Below are positions 9,301 through 20,997 of a DNA stretch of 64,000 bases, in pieces. Below the pieces are notes generated by a model. That model was not told the DNA's origin. It searched no databases and saw only the letters and a list, made by a program, of their open reading frames with translations. The stretch lies in assembly GCA_030549495.1 (NCBI GenBank), contig JAUIRK010000561.1, forward strand, positions 69,501 to 133,500, given 5' to 3'. Each line of letters opens with the position of its first letter. Within the stretch, counting starts at the first letter, position 1. A program made the translations under genes and the position numbers. Origin of the DNA: Nectonema munidae (taxonomy: Eukaryota; Nematomorpha; Nectonematoida; Nectonematidae).

Positions 9301-11827
9301 TGTATGCCCGTTTTTTTAGAATGGCTAAACAATTTCTTTTTAAATATTTAGTTTATCTCATTTATTTCAGTATGTAAATGATTTTACTCTCTTAAATCTG
9401 AAGAATTTTGTATTTAATTAAGACTTTGAATTAATACATATTTTCTAACTTAATAAAAAAAATAGATTTTCATTTTGTGAGATTTTGTTATTTCATTTTT
9501 TATTTAAATTTAATTTGCAAAATTAAAAGACGTTCACCCACAATTCTACATGCCATCCAAGACAACTCGTTGAAGTAAATCTAACATCTATATTAAAATG
9601 AAAATGATAATTAAAGATCTTTTTTTCCTATACATCTCAACAAATTGAAAAAATGACTATTTTATACAAACACACCTAAGATGAAAATTAGAACAATAAG
9701 GAACACGGAAGGATAACTTTCACAACTTATAGTATTTTCTATTTATTTCCAACGAATAACTTGTTAAAAAACTTTCCCACTTTTTAACCGCGCTTTTTTC
9801 AAGCTTCTTTGGATCCTTTGCATCATAATCCAGTTTCAGGTCGAGATAATTTAATCATGAATATTTCGTATTCTAGGAGAATAAGATATTAGAATTTGTA
9901 TTAGAAAATTTATTTAAAAAAACATATCTTAATCATCAAAAGGATATAAAACTAAAAATCTAATTTAACCCATTAAGTCCCAATGTTCCCATTTGGGAAC
10001 ATAAGTAATTTCCTCTTCGTCTGCTTTTTTCAATGACTTTGAATATAAATCGTCTGCTTTTTTCAATGACTTTGAATATAAATCGTCTGCGTTTTTTTAA
10101 ATATCGTCTGATTTCTATGGTACTTAATGGGTTAACCCTTTGAGGACCAGTGGGTCACCAGTGACCCAAGAAATGAAAATCGTCTGCTTTGAATATATAA
10201 AATTCCATTGAAAAAGAAAGCAGACGAATCCTCTTCAAAATGTTGGTCCTCAAAGGGTTAAATGCGTTCTTATTATTCACATGGATTAATTTATCTACGT
10301 TTTGAAAGCAAGATGATAGTAGCTCCATTACTCGTTTTATCGCATATTAATTGGTAAGATTTGTGTTTAGTTAGTTATTCAGTGTAGTTAATATATTTCT
10401 TCATTTGATTAACTATCTATCCCCTTATGTAACCTTGAACTTTTTTGTAAATACTTAGTAGAATTGATCTCATACTCACGAGTTATTTGCAGCATTAGGA
10501 AAAGCAAAAAAACTATATGAATTCTAAAGTTCAATTATTCTACTCTATAATATATTTAAAGAATCAAATATTACTAATAAAGTCTGTTCCCAAAGAAAAA
10601 ATGAAGGAGTTGAAAGTTTTTTAGGGGACATGCTATTAAGTGAAACTTTTAAGTATTGGTTTTCATTGCGAATGAAATCTTTCAAAGTACAGCCTTCATT
10701 TATTATAAGATGGCAGCTGTGTAAAACTTCATTTTTGAAGATAAGCCAATCACGGGACAGATTTTTGTTGATAAAAAAATTTAGTATCAATTGATCTTGA
10801 GCCATTTTTTGATTATTTTATCACGATTGCCAGAAAATTTCCAAAATATGAAATGAATTATGGCTTCATTCCATTTAATGAACTGATTTGAAATAATTAA
10901 TATAAGTAAATATATACAATATATTTTTTAATTCTATTTAGTCTTTTCACAATTTTAGCTTAATAATCTCACATGTGTTTTTTAAAATAATATTAAAAGT
11001 CAGTGAAAAAGATGTTGCTAAATTGAAGTCGAAAAATTTTGTAATTGGAAAAGTAAATAAAAAATAATTAAAAATTATTTAAAAGACATAATACAAATTT
11101 ATAATAAGCTAATTTCGAATCCTTGGGAAACATTTGGAAAATTTAATCTCAAAATAATGATGAAACATGCGAAAAAATTTAATAAAAATGACATGTCTAA
11201 GCAATCAAAAATCAATTTTAATTCAGATAAAAGACAAAATAGAATTGCAAAAAGATCAAATAGGATTGCTTAAAAAGACAAAATCGAATTGCTAAAAATG
11301 GTTTTTATTCTAAACATAATATACCGATTTTTTCAGTATGCAATAAAGAAACCTATTCAGCACGCCAATTGGTAGGGGTTCAAGAAGCTATCGAACACTT
11401 CTACGTCGTATTCGGGCTTAAACATTTGAATAGAGAATAGACTAGAGAGAGAGAGAGTACCTTGTGAGAATTTGAAACTGCGTCGTGCTTTTGTGAATGC
11501 ATTTGTGGAAAATTTGTTGTGATAAGTGATAGACTTTTTGGAGAAAAATATATCCCTAAATTCGCCATCATAAAGAGAATTGTAGTGATCATCCATTTGA
11601 TGGCAGGAATTTGCTCCATCCTTCTGAGAAGAGTGATCTTCCAGCAACTTTGGAGAGTAGAAATGGGGGTATTCATTGAAGGGTGTGCATGCGGTAATGC
11701 TGCAGTTATTGATGAAGTAGGAAGGGATGTGAGCCTTTGATGGATTTGAGTTTGCGAGCTCAAGATCATCATCACAAATGCACTTTCCTTCGAGAATGTT
11801 CTTGATACTGAATAGGGTGGAGGCCAT
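6248..11827 (-). CDS. homeobox protein, ANTP class, Gsx/ind-like, three exons
   Basis: Three minus-strand exons join in phase: 11461-11827, 8575-8738 and 6248-6310. They encode a 197-residue protein, probably a nuclear DNA-binding transcription factor. Residues 6-12 read FSIKNIL, matching the Eh1 motif (FSIxxIL) that recruits Groucho-type corepressors in many homeodomain proteins. The homeodomain spans about 134-193 and keeps R5, L16, F20, W48, N51 and R53. [10 protein letters not shown] and LSEKQVKIW with RRVK resemble the Gsx/ind ParaHox family. Residue 49 is Y rather than the nearly invariant F, and only four residues follow the domain. Introns are GT-AG: a donor at 11460 (GTACTC) with a split GAA codon, and GTAAGT after Q44, so the second intron falls exactly between homeodomain residues 44 and 45. 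Assignment to Gsx/ind is inferred from remembered motifs; that it is a homeodomain is near certain. Gsx/ind genes pattern the nervous system in other animals. Confidence 0.88.
7070..7315 (+). pseudogene. possible retroelement reverse-transcriptase fragment (fossil)
   Basis: A short stretch within homeobox intron 2 reads like the region of an LTR-type reverse transcriptase around the FxFNRLPMG motif. It is an isolated, broken fragment with no visible terminal repeats. It appears old, and the family is uncertain. The identification rests on one motif. Confidence 0.3.
7740..7966 (+). repeat. non-LTR element 3' end with (TTGAA)n tail
   Basis: A pyrimidine-rich stretch ends in AATAAA and then about eight copies of the pentamer TTGAA (7923-7965). 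Many arthropod LINEs end in AATAAATTGAATTG-type tails. No coding region is recognisable upstream, so this is either a 5'-truncated LINE end or a plain microsatellite. It lies in homeobox intron 2. Confidence 0.45.
8575..8738 (-). CDS. homeobox gene exon 2 (homeodomain residues 1-44)
   Basis: A 164-base exon flanked on the minus strand by TTTATTTTAG at the acceptor and GTAAGT at the donor. Together with one base from exon 1 it gives 55 codons. The homeodomain begins near residue 134 of the protein with KKLRTAFT and runs through [19 protein letters not shown] to SEKQ. The exon ends exactly on a codon boundary at homeodomain position 44. Confidence 0.93.
8821..9202. mobile_element. hAT-type MITE in homeobox intron 1
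   Basis: The element starts TGCAGGGTTTCTCA and ends with the inverted counterpart AAACCCTG. It is flanked by AGTTAAAC (8813-8820) and AGTTAAAT (9203-9210), an 8-bp target duplication with one mismatch. CAGGG ends and 8-bp duplications are typical of hAT elements. It is about 382 bp with no coding capacity. The terminal repeats match well only in the outer 8 bases. Confidence 0.6.
9969..10131. mobile_element. piggyBac-type MITE 1 (TTAA flanked)
   Basis: The 163-bp element begins CCCATTAAGTCCCA and ends in the inverted TACTTAATGGG. TTAA lies directly outside both ends (9965-9968 and 10132-10135), the hallmark of piggyBac insertion. Next to the left end is a small palindrome, TGTTCCCATTTGGGAACA. 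The interior is a 33-bp unit starting CGTCTGCTTTTTTCAATG, repeated twice plus a partial third copy (from 10018). Confidence 0.85.
10136..10257. mobile_element. piggyBac-type MITE 2 (TTAA flanked)
   Basis: The 122-bp element begins CCCTTTGAGGACCA and ends in its exact inverse TGGTCCTCAAAGGG. TTAA sits on both sides (10132-10135 and 10258-10261); the left one is shared with the previous MITE. A palindrome GGGTCACCAGTGACCC sits next to the left terminal repeat. The interior has inverted CGTCTGCTTT/AAAGCAGACG copies, the same subterminal motif as in the neighbouring MITE. Confidence 0.88.
11461..11827 (-). CDS. homeobox gene exon 1 (start, Eh1-like motif)
   Basis: Translation starts at an ATG with G at +4 and reads [14 protein letters not shown], placing the Eh1-like FSIKNIL within the first 12 residues. 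The rest of its 122 residues is low in recognisable domains: acidic and Ser/Asn-rich, then a basic stretch (KARRSFKF) before the splice. The donor is CAAG|GTACTC; leaving one G, it completes GAA with the first two bases of exon 2. The frame stays open past the donor to 11357, but that part is intron. Confidence 0.8.
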
Positions 11828-11885
11828 AAATACGAGGGATTATAGGTGGGCACGTCTTAAATAACGCTTACAAGGTGGGCGAGTC

Positions 11886-11892
11886 CTTTATA
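11886..11892 (-). promoter_or_regulatory. candidate TATA box of the homeobox gene
   Basis: TATAAAG on the minus strand, about 60 bases upstream of the homeobox start codon, inside a locally GC-richer stretch. The spacing suits a short 5' UTR. There is no other support. Confidence 0.35.
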
Positions 11893-12049
11893 TTGCACAA
11901 TAGTGCACATATATTAAGATTATTATTGGAATGGGAAAAACATCATAGATGCATAATTGGCAACAGCATGTATGCCTAATTCGTAGGCGCAACAATATTT
12001 ATACACTTCTATTGGAGAGAGATAATTAAGCGTAAACTTGGAGAGACAG

Positions 12050-12084
12050 AACAACACAACACAACACAACACAACACAACACAA
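12050..12084. repeat. (ACAAC)n microsatellite
   Basis: About seven perfect copies of a five-base ACAAC unit. Short GT and CA runs lie nearby (12229-12244 and 12308-12327). Confidence 0.9.
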
Positions 12085-13556
12085 TAAAAATAATATTACA
12101 ATATTAATATTCCCAATATAATAAGGATGGATCATATCGCATACAAGGGAATGCATGAAATCCTTCTCTCATTCCTTCCTGACTTCTTGATATTTCTTTC
12201 TGCTGAAAAATGTTCATGGTAAACAGCCTGTGTGTGTGTGTGTGCTCATCTAGGCATAAACTTTTCCGCCATCATTTTCAAGTAGACAAATAGACGACCA
12301 CTCAGCAACACACACACACACATACACATCCTCAAATCTAATTTATTTAGATAGATTGCACCAGGATATTCTTATCCAATAATGACACATTAATATGCTA
12401 ATAAGGAATGTCAACATGATACTCCTATTAGCATGTCAAGCTTAAAGATTAGAACTTATTTATTTGATACATATAACATATCTCTTGTATATTTAATTTA
12501 ATAAAGACATTCTTGGTGGATGTTATGGTGAATTTACAATGATTGAATTGCACAATATTTGATATTAGATATTAAATATAGTAGTGAGAATATGCTAGAA
12601 AATTTAGAAAATTGAATCGGCCTATATGATAGAGCTTTTTGATTTATTTCTCGTTCATATAATTAACGCGTTGATGATACAAGGAGCTTTTAACTTCATA
12701 CCGAGAAAATGAATAGTGAGAATCATCCATATAAGCAGGAAAAATAAGTCTTTCAAAACGTTGCTACCAAACTATTACTTTTGGAGAAACGTAAATGCAA
12801 AGTTTGATTGCAAACAGATTAAATATAATGGGAAAAGGTCAAATCAGAATTGCTAAAGGAACAAATAGAGAATTGGCAAAGGACAAAAATAAAACTAAAA
12901 ATTGTTTATTTAAGTCACTGGAAAAAAAGAAAATTGAGTTCTTTGTCTAAATTTGTAAATATAAATATTATTATTTTGCTAGTTTGAGCTATAACTTAAT
13001 TAAGTTAAATAGTAATGTAACTATATCCTAAAAAGTAAAAAATCAATAAAACTTTATGAGTAAAATATTTTATCATTGTTTTCACTCAGATTGTTCATTA
13101 GATAATAATAATAATAATCATCAATACATGATGCTATTAATCAGAGAGTTTGTGAAATAATGTGTTAATAATACGATAAATAAAAAGTTATTCGATTATC
13201 ACTTTTTTCAAATCTCCATCAACGAGAAGTGTGAGTACACTGTTGAACAAAAGCGCTCCAAATTCAATAATTATAATCACTATCGCGAATCGAAGCCAGG
13301 AAAACAGCTGTGTGTCTTCAGCTGAAGCAAAATCAAAGTTTTATTAAAATGCCAAAATTGAGAAGGAAGAAAACAAAAATTTCCAACATTTTAATTTTTT
13401 CGATCCGGTCAGTGATCCAGTTTGTCCTATAAAATAATGCTGGTCCTAGTTGTGTATTCGAGCATTTTGAACCGTATGGAGCACATTTCCGTATTTTAAT
13501 AACATAGAACCACTTTCTTTGAAGCCTGTGAGAAAGTTAGCATCATGAATATGCAA

Positions 13557-14024
13557 TAGGGTTTGCTCCCGGTTCTGAAATACCGGGACGTTCCCGGTTC
13601 TAAAAATTTGGGAACCGTCTCGAAACCGAAAAGTATTCCCGGTTCCGAGAATAACTTCATTGTAATTGATTTATTTCACTATGCAATTCTTTGCATAAAA
13701 CTTTACTGCACTTCATTCATATAAAATCTTTTTTTCATTGTCATCTCATTTTAAAATGGTAAACGGAGAAAAGTGTGCAAACGACAAAAGAGTTTCTTTT
13801 TCTTTTTTTCTCTGTTGCACACTTTTCTCCTAGAACCATTTTAATGATAATGATATAGAAAGAAAAAGTGTACATCTGTTTATAATAAATCAAAAACGTC
13901 AATTTCATTGCATCTTTTTGCTGTCTATATATCTCCTTAAGGAACCGTTTGGAACCGGGATTTCCCGGTTTTGTAAGTTTTTTTCGGTATCGGTTCCTAA
14001 TTTTCGATACTTATGCAAACCCTA
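13557..14024. mobile_element. hAT-like MITE with CCGGTTC subterminal repeats
   Basis: The ends are TAGGGTTTGC and the inverse GCAAACCCTA. Both sides carry several copies of a CCCGGTTC/GGAACCGGG motif, like the subterminal transposase-binding repeats of hAT elements. In the middle is a hairpin (about 13747-13850) with arms around GAGAAAAGTGTGCAA. No matching target duplication is visible at the edges, so the family assignment is moderate. There is no coding capacity. Confidence 0.6.
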
Positions 14025-14039
14025 GTCTGTACACAAAAG

Positions 14040-17000
14040 CAGGCTCATTGTCAAAGTTCAATTTCACAATGTTCACATAAAAGTTCATTCAACTCAAGAA
14101 TTCTCACGTATATTATTATGCAACCTATCATAATGGTATAACCTGTGTGCCAATAGATACATCACCAAGAAGTGGTTAGCAAGTGATAAGATAAAAACAT
14201 CCGGTAAATGAGAAAAGACAAAGCAAGATAACATCTAGCATATTAATAAAATTTATAATTTATTAAAAAAAAAATTATTTATTATTTAATTTTATTTTTT
14301 AATAAAAAATTTTTTTATTTTTTTTATGCTCTTTTGAAATTACCTTATTTTGTAGACGATCAGATGTTAATATAAGGTTAATTGTCATTAGAACCGCGAA
14401 AGATATCGATAGTTATATTACTTTCACATCACCAATAAAGAGTGATCTTTTGCTATATATCTGAGTTTACAACCCTTAACAAAAATTCCTAGATCCATCC
14501 CTGAACTAGTTAATTTTTTTGATGTTTAGTTAGTAAAATTAGCTAGTATAAAAATAAACTGATCAAATATTAATCAATAAATATAAGGATGCTTCTCTTG
14601 AATTGATATCACCATCTCTTCAAAACGCATAACATCGTAACTATATAACTCATTTGTGTTCATGTGAAGTTTAGTTTAAGATAGCTTCTTTAATTATTAT
14701 ATACATCATCTCTTTCAAATACATATTATATAACTATTTTAATTTTATACGTTGTTACAGCCTCGGTGGAAATTATTCTCTTGATTGACGGCTCCAATAT
14801 TCAAATATTTTCAAAGTTAGGTATATATATAAATGCGCATAATATGAGTTTTTAAAAACAAAAACGATTGGAAAAATTTTTTATTGGTATTTCAAAAAAA
14901 TAGAAGTGTTCATAGTCGTAAATCGAAAAATAAAATGTGTATGTGTTCGAAATATCAATTCTTTAGCGTCAAATTTCTTGTCTTTATTTATAGACCTACA
15001 TGCAATATTTGTCGACTTTTGAGTTCCAAGTAGATGAACTACATTTTTTGTAATTTATAGGAATCAAATCATTTATTGAGAATGTCGTTAAAATTTTCAT
15101 TAAAAAAAACCTATTTTAGCCTAAGAACAGACCAAATTTAATGTTAATCAACAAATTAATTTCCACTCAAAAAATGAAGCCTTTGAATACTATTAATGTT
15201 AACATTTTTTTTAACCAAGAAAACAAATTTTCTTCATTTAAGTCAGTAAAGAAAAGAGGTTTATTTAAAAAAATTTGAAAACAGATCATACTGGACTTTA
15301 ATTATATAATTCTTTCGCCCAATGTTTTCTATATAAGAATATAAACGCGTTTTTAACTGATATTTTCTTACAAATTTCTTACTTCCAGTAAAATCTTCAA
15401 AAATTTCAATTTATTCTTAAAACTGAAAATTAAATATAAGAACATTTGGCACTTTTTTAGTTTAGTGATGTTTTGATTCCTTTTATCCAGACTTTTCTCG
15501 CATCATCGCAATTTCACTCAGAAGAACTTTACTTTCCATAAAGGACTTTAAACTGGGAAACTATAGGGTTCAGTTTTTGTGAAACAATAAAGTGTCCAAT
15601 TTTCTTATCATTATATATAAATTTTCATTAATTTACTACATGGGCTTGGGCATATCTGTGCATTATAAAATTAACAAAGCCAAATAGTTATATATGTGAT
15701 TATTTAAAATGAAAAATAATTTCTATACTTGAAAAACGATTTAAGTTGAAAAAACAGAATTTTTTAAAACAAATTTATTTATTTTCCATTTTTTAGACAT
15801 ATTATTTTTAAAAAATTTCAGCTCAAGTAGCTAAAAACTTTGAGATATATTGAATTATTTTTAGTTTTGAGAAGATTACCTTGAATCATCATGGTAGAAA
15901 GTCACAATACTAAAATTGTATACAAAAAATTTTTTGTCAATATATGCAAAAGCGTATTTAAGGCAGAGGACATTTTGACATTGTCTTCTCTCCCTATGCA
16001 AAATAAAGTATATGAAGTTCCTATATTCGTTTGTTTATATACGATACTTTATTTGAAATACTGTAACCGGATCTCAATTTCACGAGAAGTTTTTTCACGT
16101 GCTGAGCATTTAATGTCGAAATTACAGTGATTTCCAATTTTATATATCAAAGATTTTAAAAAATTTCATATCAAAAACTAAAAACGTTCTGTTTATGCAA
16201 AAATAACAATAAAAAATATCAAAACATAATTAGATGAATTAAAAAGCTTATAAACTCCGATAAAAAGTAGTTTTAAAATCCGATCTAAAAGTCAACTTTT
16301 TGAACAGTGCTATGAAAAAATGGTTTAAAGTAAGGATAATTTTTTTTAAGTTAATAATACCATGCTAACTAATGAAGTAAATGGAATTTTTAGCTTCCAA
16401 TATAAATAAGACAGAGTATATAAAAAAAGCTTCTTCCTTTCTTTCATTGAAATAAAATTTTAGCAGTTTACTTTAAAAAAGTTTACTTTTTTTTTCTTCC
16501 AAATTATTATTTATTCCAACAATCGCATATTTTTTCTCGGTATATCTTGTGAAACCGATTTCTTTCAATAATAATACAATTTCCCCAACTCATATATTCC
16601 CCCATTTTATAACTTTCATTAACTAAATTAAGTCCTAAGTTTATTCATGAAGTATTTATTATATTCAATAAATTTGATGCAAAATTACAAGTAGGTGTGA
16701 AACAATATTTCATTCATGTGTTTTTTCGAGCAATAGAACTAATTGCTTAGAGAAGTATTTGAATTTAATCACTTCTATACTACAGAGTATATACATGTTC
16801 CCTTTCTTTCCACATACATATATTATGTTTTATCAAGGAGGATAGGAAAATGGATGCTTGAAGAGCATGGTGGGTGCTTATATTGCCACTACGTGATGTA
16901 GCATGAATTATATCTCGGTGTGGAGTCCTTTTTTGAGTGGAAACCAGATTTAGTGTTGAAAGCATTTCTTCCCAAATGAATAAGACCTATGCACGACACA

Positions 17001-19090
17001 TATAGAATGCAATATGCAAGGTATATATAAGTGAAGCAAAAATACATTAGGAGCTTGACAAAATAACGATTTTTTTGTGTGTACTCACAGCTGCATGGAT
17101 GAAGATTATAATGCCTATACTTACGATTTTAGAACAAATTTAAAGTGAAAATGGTATATATCAGGGAAGATGGCAACTGTCAAATCATCTTTAAACGGTC
17201 AGTACCTGCTTAAATTTAATTAAATGTTTTTACGACTCCATCCTTAAAAATGGCGCTTCCGTTTAGACTAACTAGTTTTCAGGATTGTTGATGTTCTCAT
17301 TATTTTGTATACATAGATTAAGCAATATATTGTTTATATAATTCCTCTCTATCATATCGATTGATCTTAGCTTTTTCCTTTCAAATATCAGCCCAAAAAA
17401 TGTTCATGAAATAGATTTCAGTTTTTAGTTTTTCACCGTTTCTGTCGATTCATTTCAAATTTTGTAGTTTTTATTCAAAGTTCGATTTTTCAAGTTAAAC
17501 GCAAGTTTTCTCTCTTCTTTACCAAACTCTTCCGTTTTTGTATGGTAAGTTTTCAAAATATTACAAAGTGAGAAATGATATAATTGACACATATGTCATT
17601 CAATCTTTTCGTAGAGTCAAAACCTACGTAAAACATTAAGTAAAAGTTCAACCAACAAAGTAGCGATTTTCTACTTTGTTGTATATAATTTAATATTTAT
17701 TAATTTTTGGGATTAATTGTCGAAAAAATTTAATCTTGTCAATTTTTTATTTTCAATAGCTTTTAATAAATTTGTCTTTTTCGATTCTATTTCGCCTTTT
17801 GGCTATTTTTAAAAAAAAACAGATATTACAATGATTTATATAAATCTGGAATTGAGCAAAAATCCAAATTGAAACGACGAAGAAAAAATATATAGAAATA
17901 AGCACATGTAGATTCGGCATGTCTAACACAGGAGAACCCCGATCAGCTCTTAAATGCTTCACTGATTCACAATGTAATTACATTGTTTTACCAACTTGCA
18001 TACACAGTCTTGTGTTTAGTATTTTGATAGGAAAGTTTGCTATGATCCACTCTATCCCAAAACCTCACAACACACTTGTTAGGTTTGTTTATCTAATTTT
18101 ATCTGGCAAATGAAATATTGGGATAAAAAGTGTTTAATAAATTCATAGAAGGTTTCCACATTTAAAAATAACAAAAATCTTATTCTCCTCTCTCATGCGT
18201 TTACATAATGGAAAATCGATTTCAATAAAGATATCTAAATTTTAATTTTAAATTCTACATGGTTTTAGTGTCTTAAAATTGCAGTTATGTGAAAATATAC
18301 GTTTTATAATTGTGCTACACCTTTAGTGGAACTGTCTTTTTCCTATGCAAAACGTTTACACGCGTTCACACCTCGTATACTTCAATGCAATTTCATTTCC
18401 CCTTCTTGACGTATCTCTACGGTAACCGGAGAATAGTATCCAGAAGACAAAAGTATCCAGATAGAAAGAGCTATCATTGCTTCGTAATTGACTAGTGAAA
18501 TTGTCTTAAGTGCATAGCAAGATAGTGGTCACTTTTAGCCTAGAACCATCTCTACAATTCATAAGCGTGCTCCATTCATTCTCTTAAAACAAAGTGTTTA
18601 ACGAGCTTCTTTCACACCAAGTTCCTTTGTTTCCAAATTTTCTCATATTACACATGGGTGAGTCTGCTACAAACAATCTCCTCATAAAACTGCTTTCATT
18701 TTACCTTGTTTAAAATGTGCGATGTAATAATGCCTGCAACAGAATTTCGACCTCTTCTACTTCAGTGGGGATGCAAAAATATATCTAAATAAGATTTTAG
18801 CTTATATGACTTTGATCTCCCATTTAGTGTGAAATGGGTTAGGCCAGGTTTTTCTATAGTTCATTGAAACGTTTCGTTTTTATGAGCTCATCTCTATAAT
18901 TATATAAAATATATACATACGAATAATATATTCTTCAATTTTGAATTTTTGATTCCAATTAATTATAATTTGCCTTCTACCATTTTGAAAATTTAAAAAT
19001 TAGAAATTACTTTAGACGAAGTTTTTAAAAATGGATATTTGAAATCTAATTTTTTTATGGTTCAATTGATACAATAGAGCAGTTGAATTT
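14040..19090. other. AT-rich stretch, nothing recognised
   Basis: About 5 kb of AT-rich sequence without a recognisable gene or complete element. Open frames such as 15891-16130 and 18310-18495 are short, depend on chance starts and have no homology I know. A 30-odd base segment at 14025-14060 resembles the reverse complement of about 20918-20953, so at least its left edge is repetitive. Confidence 0.5.
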
Positions 19091-19099
19091 GTTAGCACC

Positions 19100-19460
19100 T
19101 TTATTCCGAGATATTCCTTTTATCTAATGTTTTAGCTTTTTATCAAGATAAAGTTTGAAAAGTTTCAAAAAATATCTGTTGTCAAAAAATTCCACAACCT
19201 AGGAGAACAGTCGATATTACCTTGTTGCAAAGATATCATATTGAATGTGCTAAGAAGTTCTGAACTTGTAAAGTTGAAGCATATCTTCCTGACAAAAAAT
19301 ACAATTAGAAGGCTAATAGGAGAGATGTCTGAAGACATAATATCAGAGGATGTTTTTATTGATTCGGAATTTAATTTTCAACTTTTTTGCAATATTGCGC
19401 GTACAATATGTATATGCCAAGCACCTGGTAGACAATTTCTTGTTTCGCCAAACTCTTAGC
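19100..19460 (+). pseudogene. hAT transposase remnant (SCAND3/ZBED-like)
   Basis: Reading in pieces gives segments such as KNTIRRLIGEMSEDI followed by a region like the ST+FAIQLDES stretch of SCAND3/ZBED-type hAT transposases. The nucleotide sequence is clearly related to 38770-39040, which continues further into the same transposase. The copy is broken by stops and lacks both ends. Confidence 0.6.
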
Positions 19461-19580
19461 AGTAGAACCACTGTAAGAAAAATAGGTGGACAATTTTTTA
19501 CAACACATGTTATTAAAAGCCAGAACATCCACTTGGAGTGTGTACTGACCGTGCTCTAGCAATTCGTTGTTCCTCTAAAT

Positions 19581-20494
19581 CAGAAGTACTCAATTGGCGG
19601 TCCGTGGTCCGAACCTTTTGAGTGTTGTAGTTGGACTCAAAAGTAGAAAACCAACAAAGAAATAAAAAGAAGAATTTCAATAGCTAATAGTGCGATGAAT
19701 AAGTTTGAAAAAATGCTCAGAAACACAAAACTATCATTAAATATGAAAAAAAGAATGCTTAAATGCTATATATGGTCTACACTCACATACGCACGCGAAA
19801 CCTGGAATATAAGCAAAAACTCTCAAAAAAAAGTTGGAAACGTTTGAAATGAAAATATGGAGAAGTTTGATAAGGGTAGCTTGGAGCCAAAAAATTACAA
19901 ATGAAGAAGTACTAAGGAGAGTTGAAACCAAAAGAGAACTCTTGAATATAATATACAGAAGGCAGCTAACATTTGCTGGCCATATTGAGAGAAAAGATGG
20001 ATTAGAAAGCCTTTGTGCATACGGAATGATGGAAGGAAGAAGAGGAAGACGACGCAAGAAATTTATCGATGGGCTCAAAGAAGCTTTGGGAAAGCGTTGC
20101 AACACAATGGAGATGAGAAGGAAGATGAAAGATCGAACAACTTGGCGCTCCATGGTTGCCCACGTCCAAATGGATATGGCACAATGATGATGATGATGAG
20201 TTGGACTCCAGGCGAACATTATTGAATTTCAATACTATATTTATTATTAAAATGAACTTATCTCTTATCTTTGTCATTTTTCTCACTAAAGTCTTGTTGT
20301 ATTGTTGATTTTTTTATTTGTAAAGTCTTCAATCGTAAATCCTAGTCCTGTTATATTTTAGCTACAAAACTATTCTTTTCTGAGATGGCTGTTTTATCTT
20401 CTTTATTTCATGTAATAAATATTTTTGGACCTATGCATACATTGGAACTTGTCTAACTGGCTGGACCTTTGCTTATAATAGTTGAGTAGCCATG
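19581..20494. mobile_element. hAT element with an RTE LINE inside it
   Basis: The left end reads CAGAAGTACTCAATT and the right end is the imperfect inverse, ending AGTTGAGTAGCCATG. CTCTAAAT stands directly outside both ends (19573-19580 and 20495-20502), a perfect 8-bp target duplication, which fits hAT. Without the nested LINE and one copy of its target duplication the element is about 344 bp, so it is a non-autonomous derivative. Confidence 0.8.
19639..20198 (+). mobile_element. 5'-truncated RTE-type LINE, C-terminal reverse transcriptase part
   Basis: It encodes the end of an RTE-like ORF: MKKRMLKCYIWSTLTYARETW, then KLETFEMKIWRSL, ITNEEVLRRV and LTFAGHIERKDG with a basic tail. One frame change in an A run near 19830 separates the two halves. 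The 3' end is a short GAT/ATG repeat directly after the coding region, a typical RTE tail. The 10-bp AGTTGGACTC occurs at 19629-19638 and 20199-20208 as the target-site duplication. The copy cannot move by itself because the endonuclease and most of the polymerase are absent. Confidence 0.88.
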
Positions 20495-20563
20495 CTCTAA
20501 ATATTTGTTAATAAAAATGTTAAGTATATGTAAATGATTGTAATTATAAAGTCATTTGTATCT

Positions 20564-20997
20564 TTAGGTCTCTCTTGTGACATTTTGTGTAAAATCGTAA
20601 ATGCCAGGTTTGACTTCAAATAAGATGACCTTTAAGCCCTTAGATAGCGCTGTACTCATTTCACTTATTGTATGATTCTCTGATCCCATATCACTTAGGG
20701 AATGGAATAGCTGATTCATATAAATTTGGCATTTAGGTAGCAATACTATGAAGGTTATATATATATAAGATGATTCTTTGCTTTTTCATTTTGGCAATCC
20801 AAAATCCAAATAAATTGATATTCGCCAATTGTCTGTTGACAATTGGTGAGAGGAGAGGTTCGCGAAAATATCTTATCTACTGCTTTTCTTTGTAATAAAT
20901 CGAGATTTGGTGTGTAAACTTTGACAATGAGCCGGGCTTTCGGGTACAGACCCAACGTTGTATCTTTTAATAAAACTACAAAACTATTTTTAACAAT
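20564..20997 (-). pseudogene. coding-like segment of unknown identity
   Basis: On the minus strand an open frame runs through KARLIVKVYTPNLDLLQRKA and IGEYQFIWILDCQNEKAK into a TA run near 20755-20768. It continues in a different frame as LPKCQIYMNQLFHSLSDMG to GIYDFTQNVTRET and a TAA. The composition looks like protein, and the TA run seems to have shifted the frame. An upstream minus-strand ATG at 21179 (MSVKPTVSDKPG...) may belong to it. A stretch near 20918-20953 resembles 14025-14060, which hints at a repeated element rather than a unique host gene. I recognise no family. Confidence 0.35.

Noticed and set aside
10545-10805. 86-codon minus-strand frame starting with ATG in homeobox intron 1
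   Set aside because: It reads somewhat protein-like ([15 protein letters not shown]), but I recognise no family and see no repeat ends around it; it may be a transposon scrap.
11401-11853. 150-codon minus-strand frame overlapping homeobox exon 1
   Set aside because: It is in another frame of the same DNA; the frame starting at 11827 carries the Eh1-like motif and splices in phase to the homeodomain exon.
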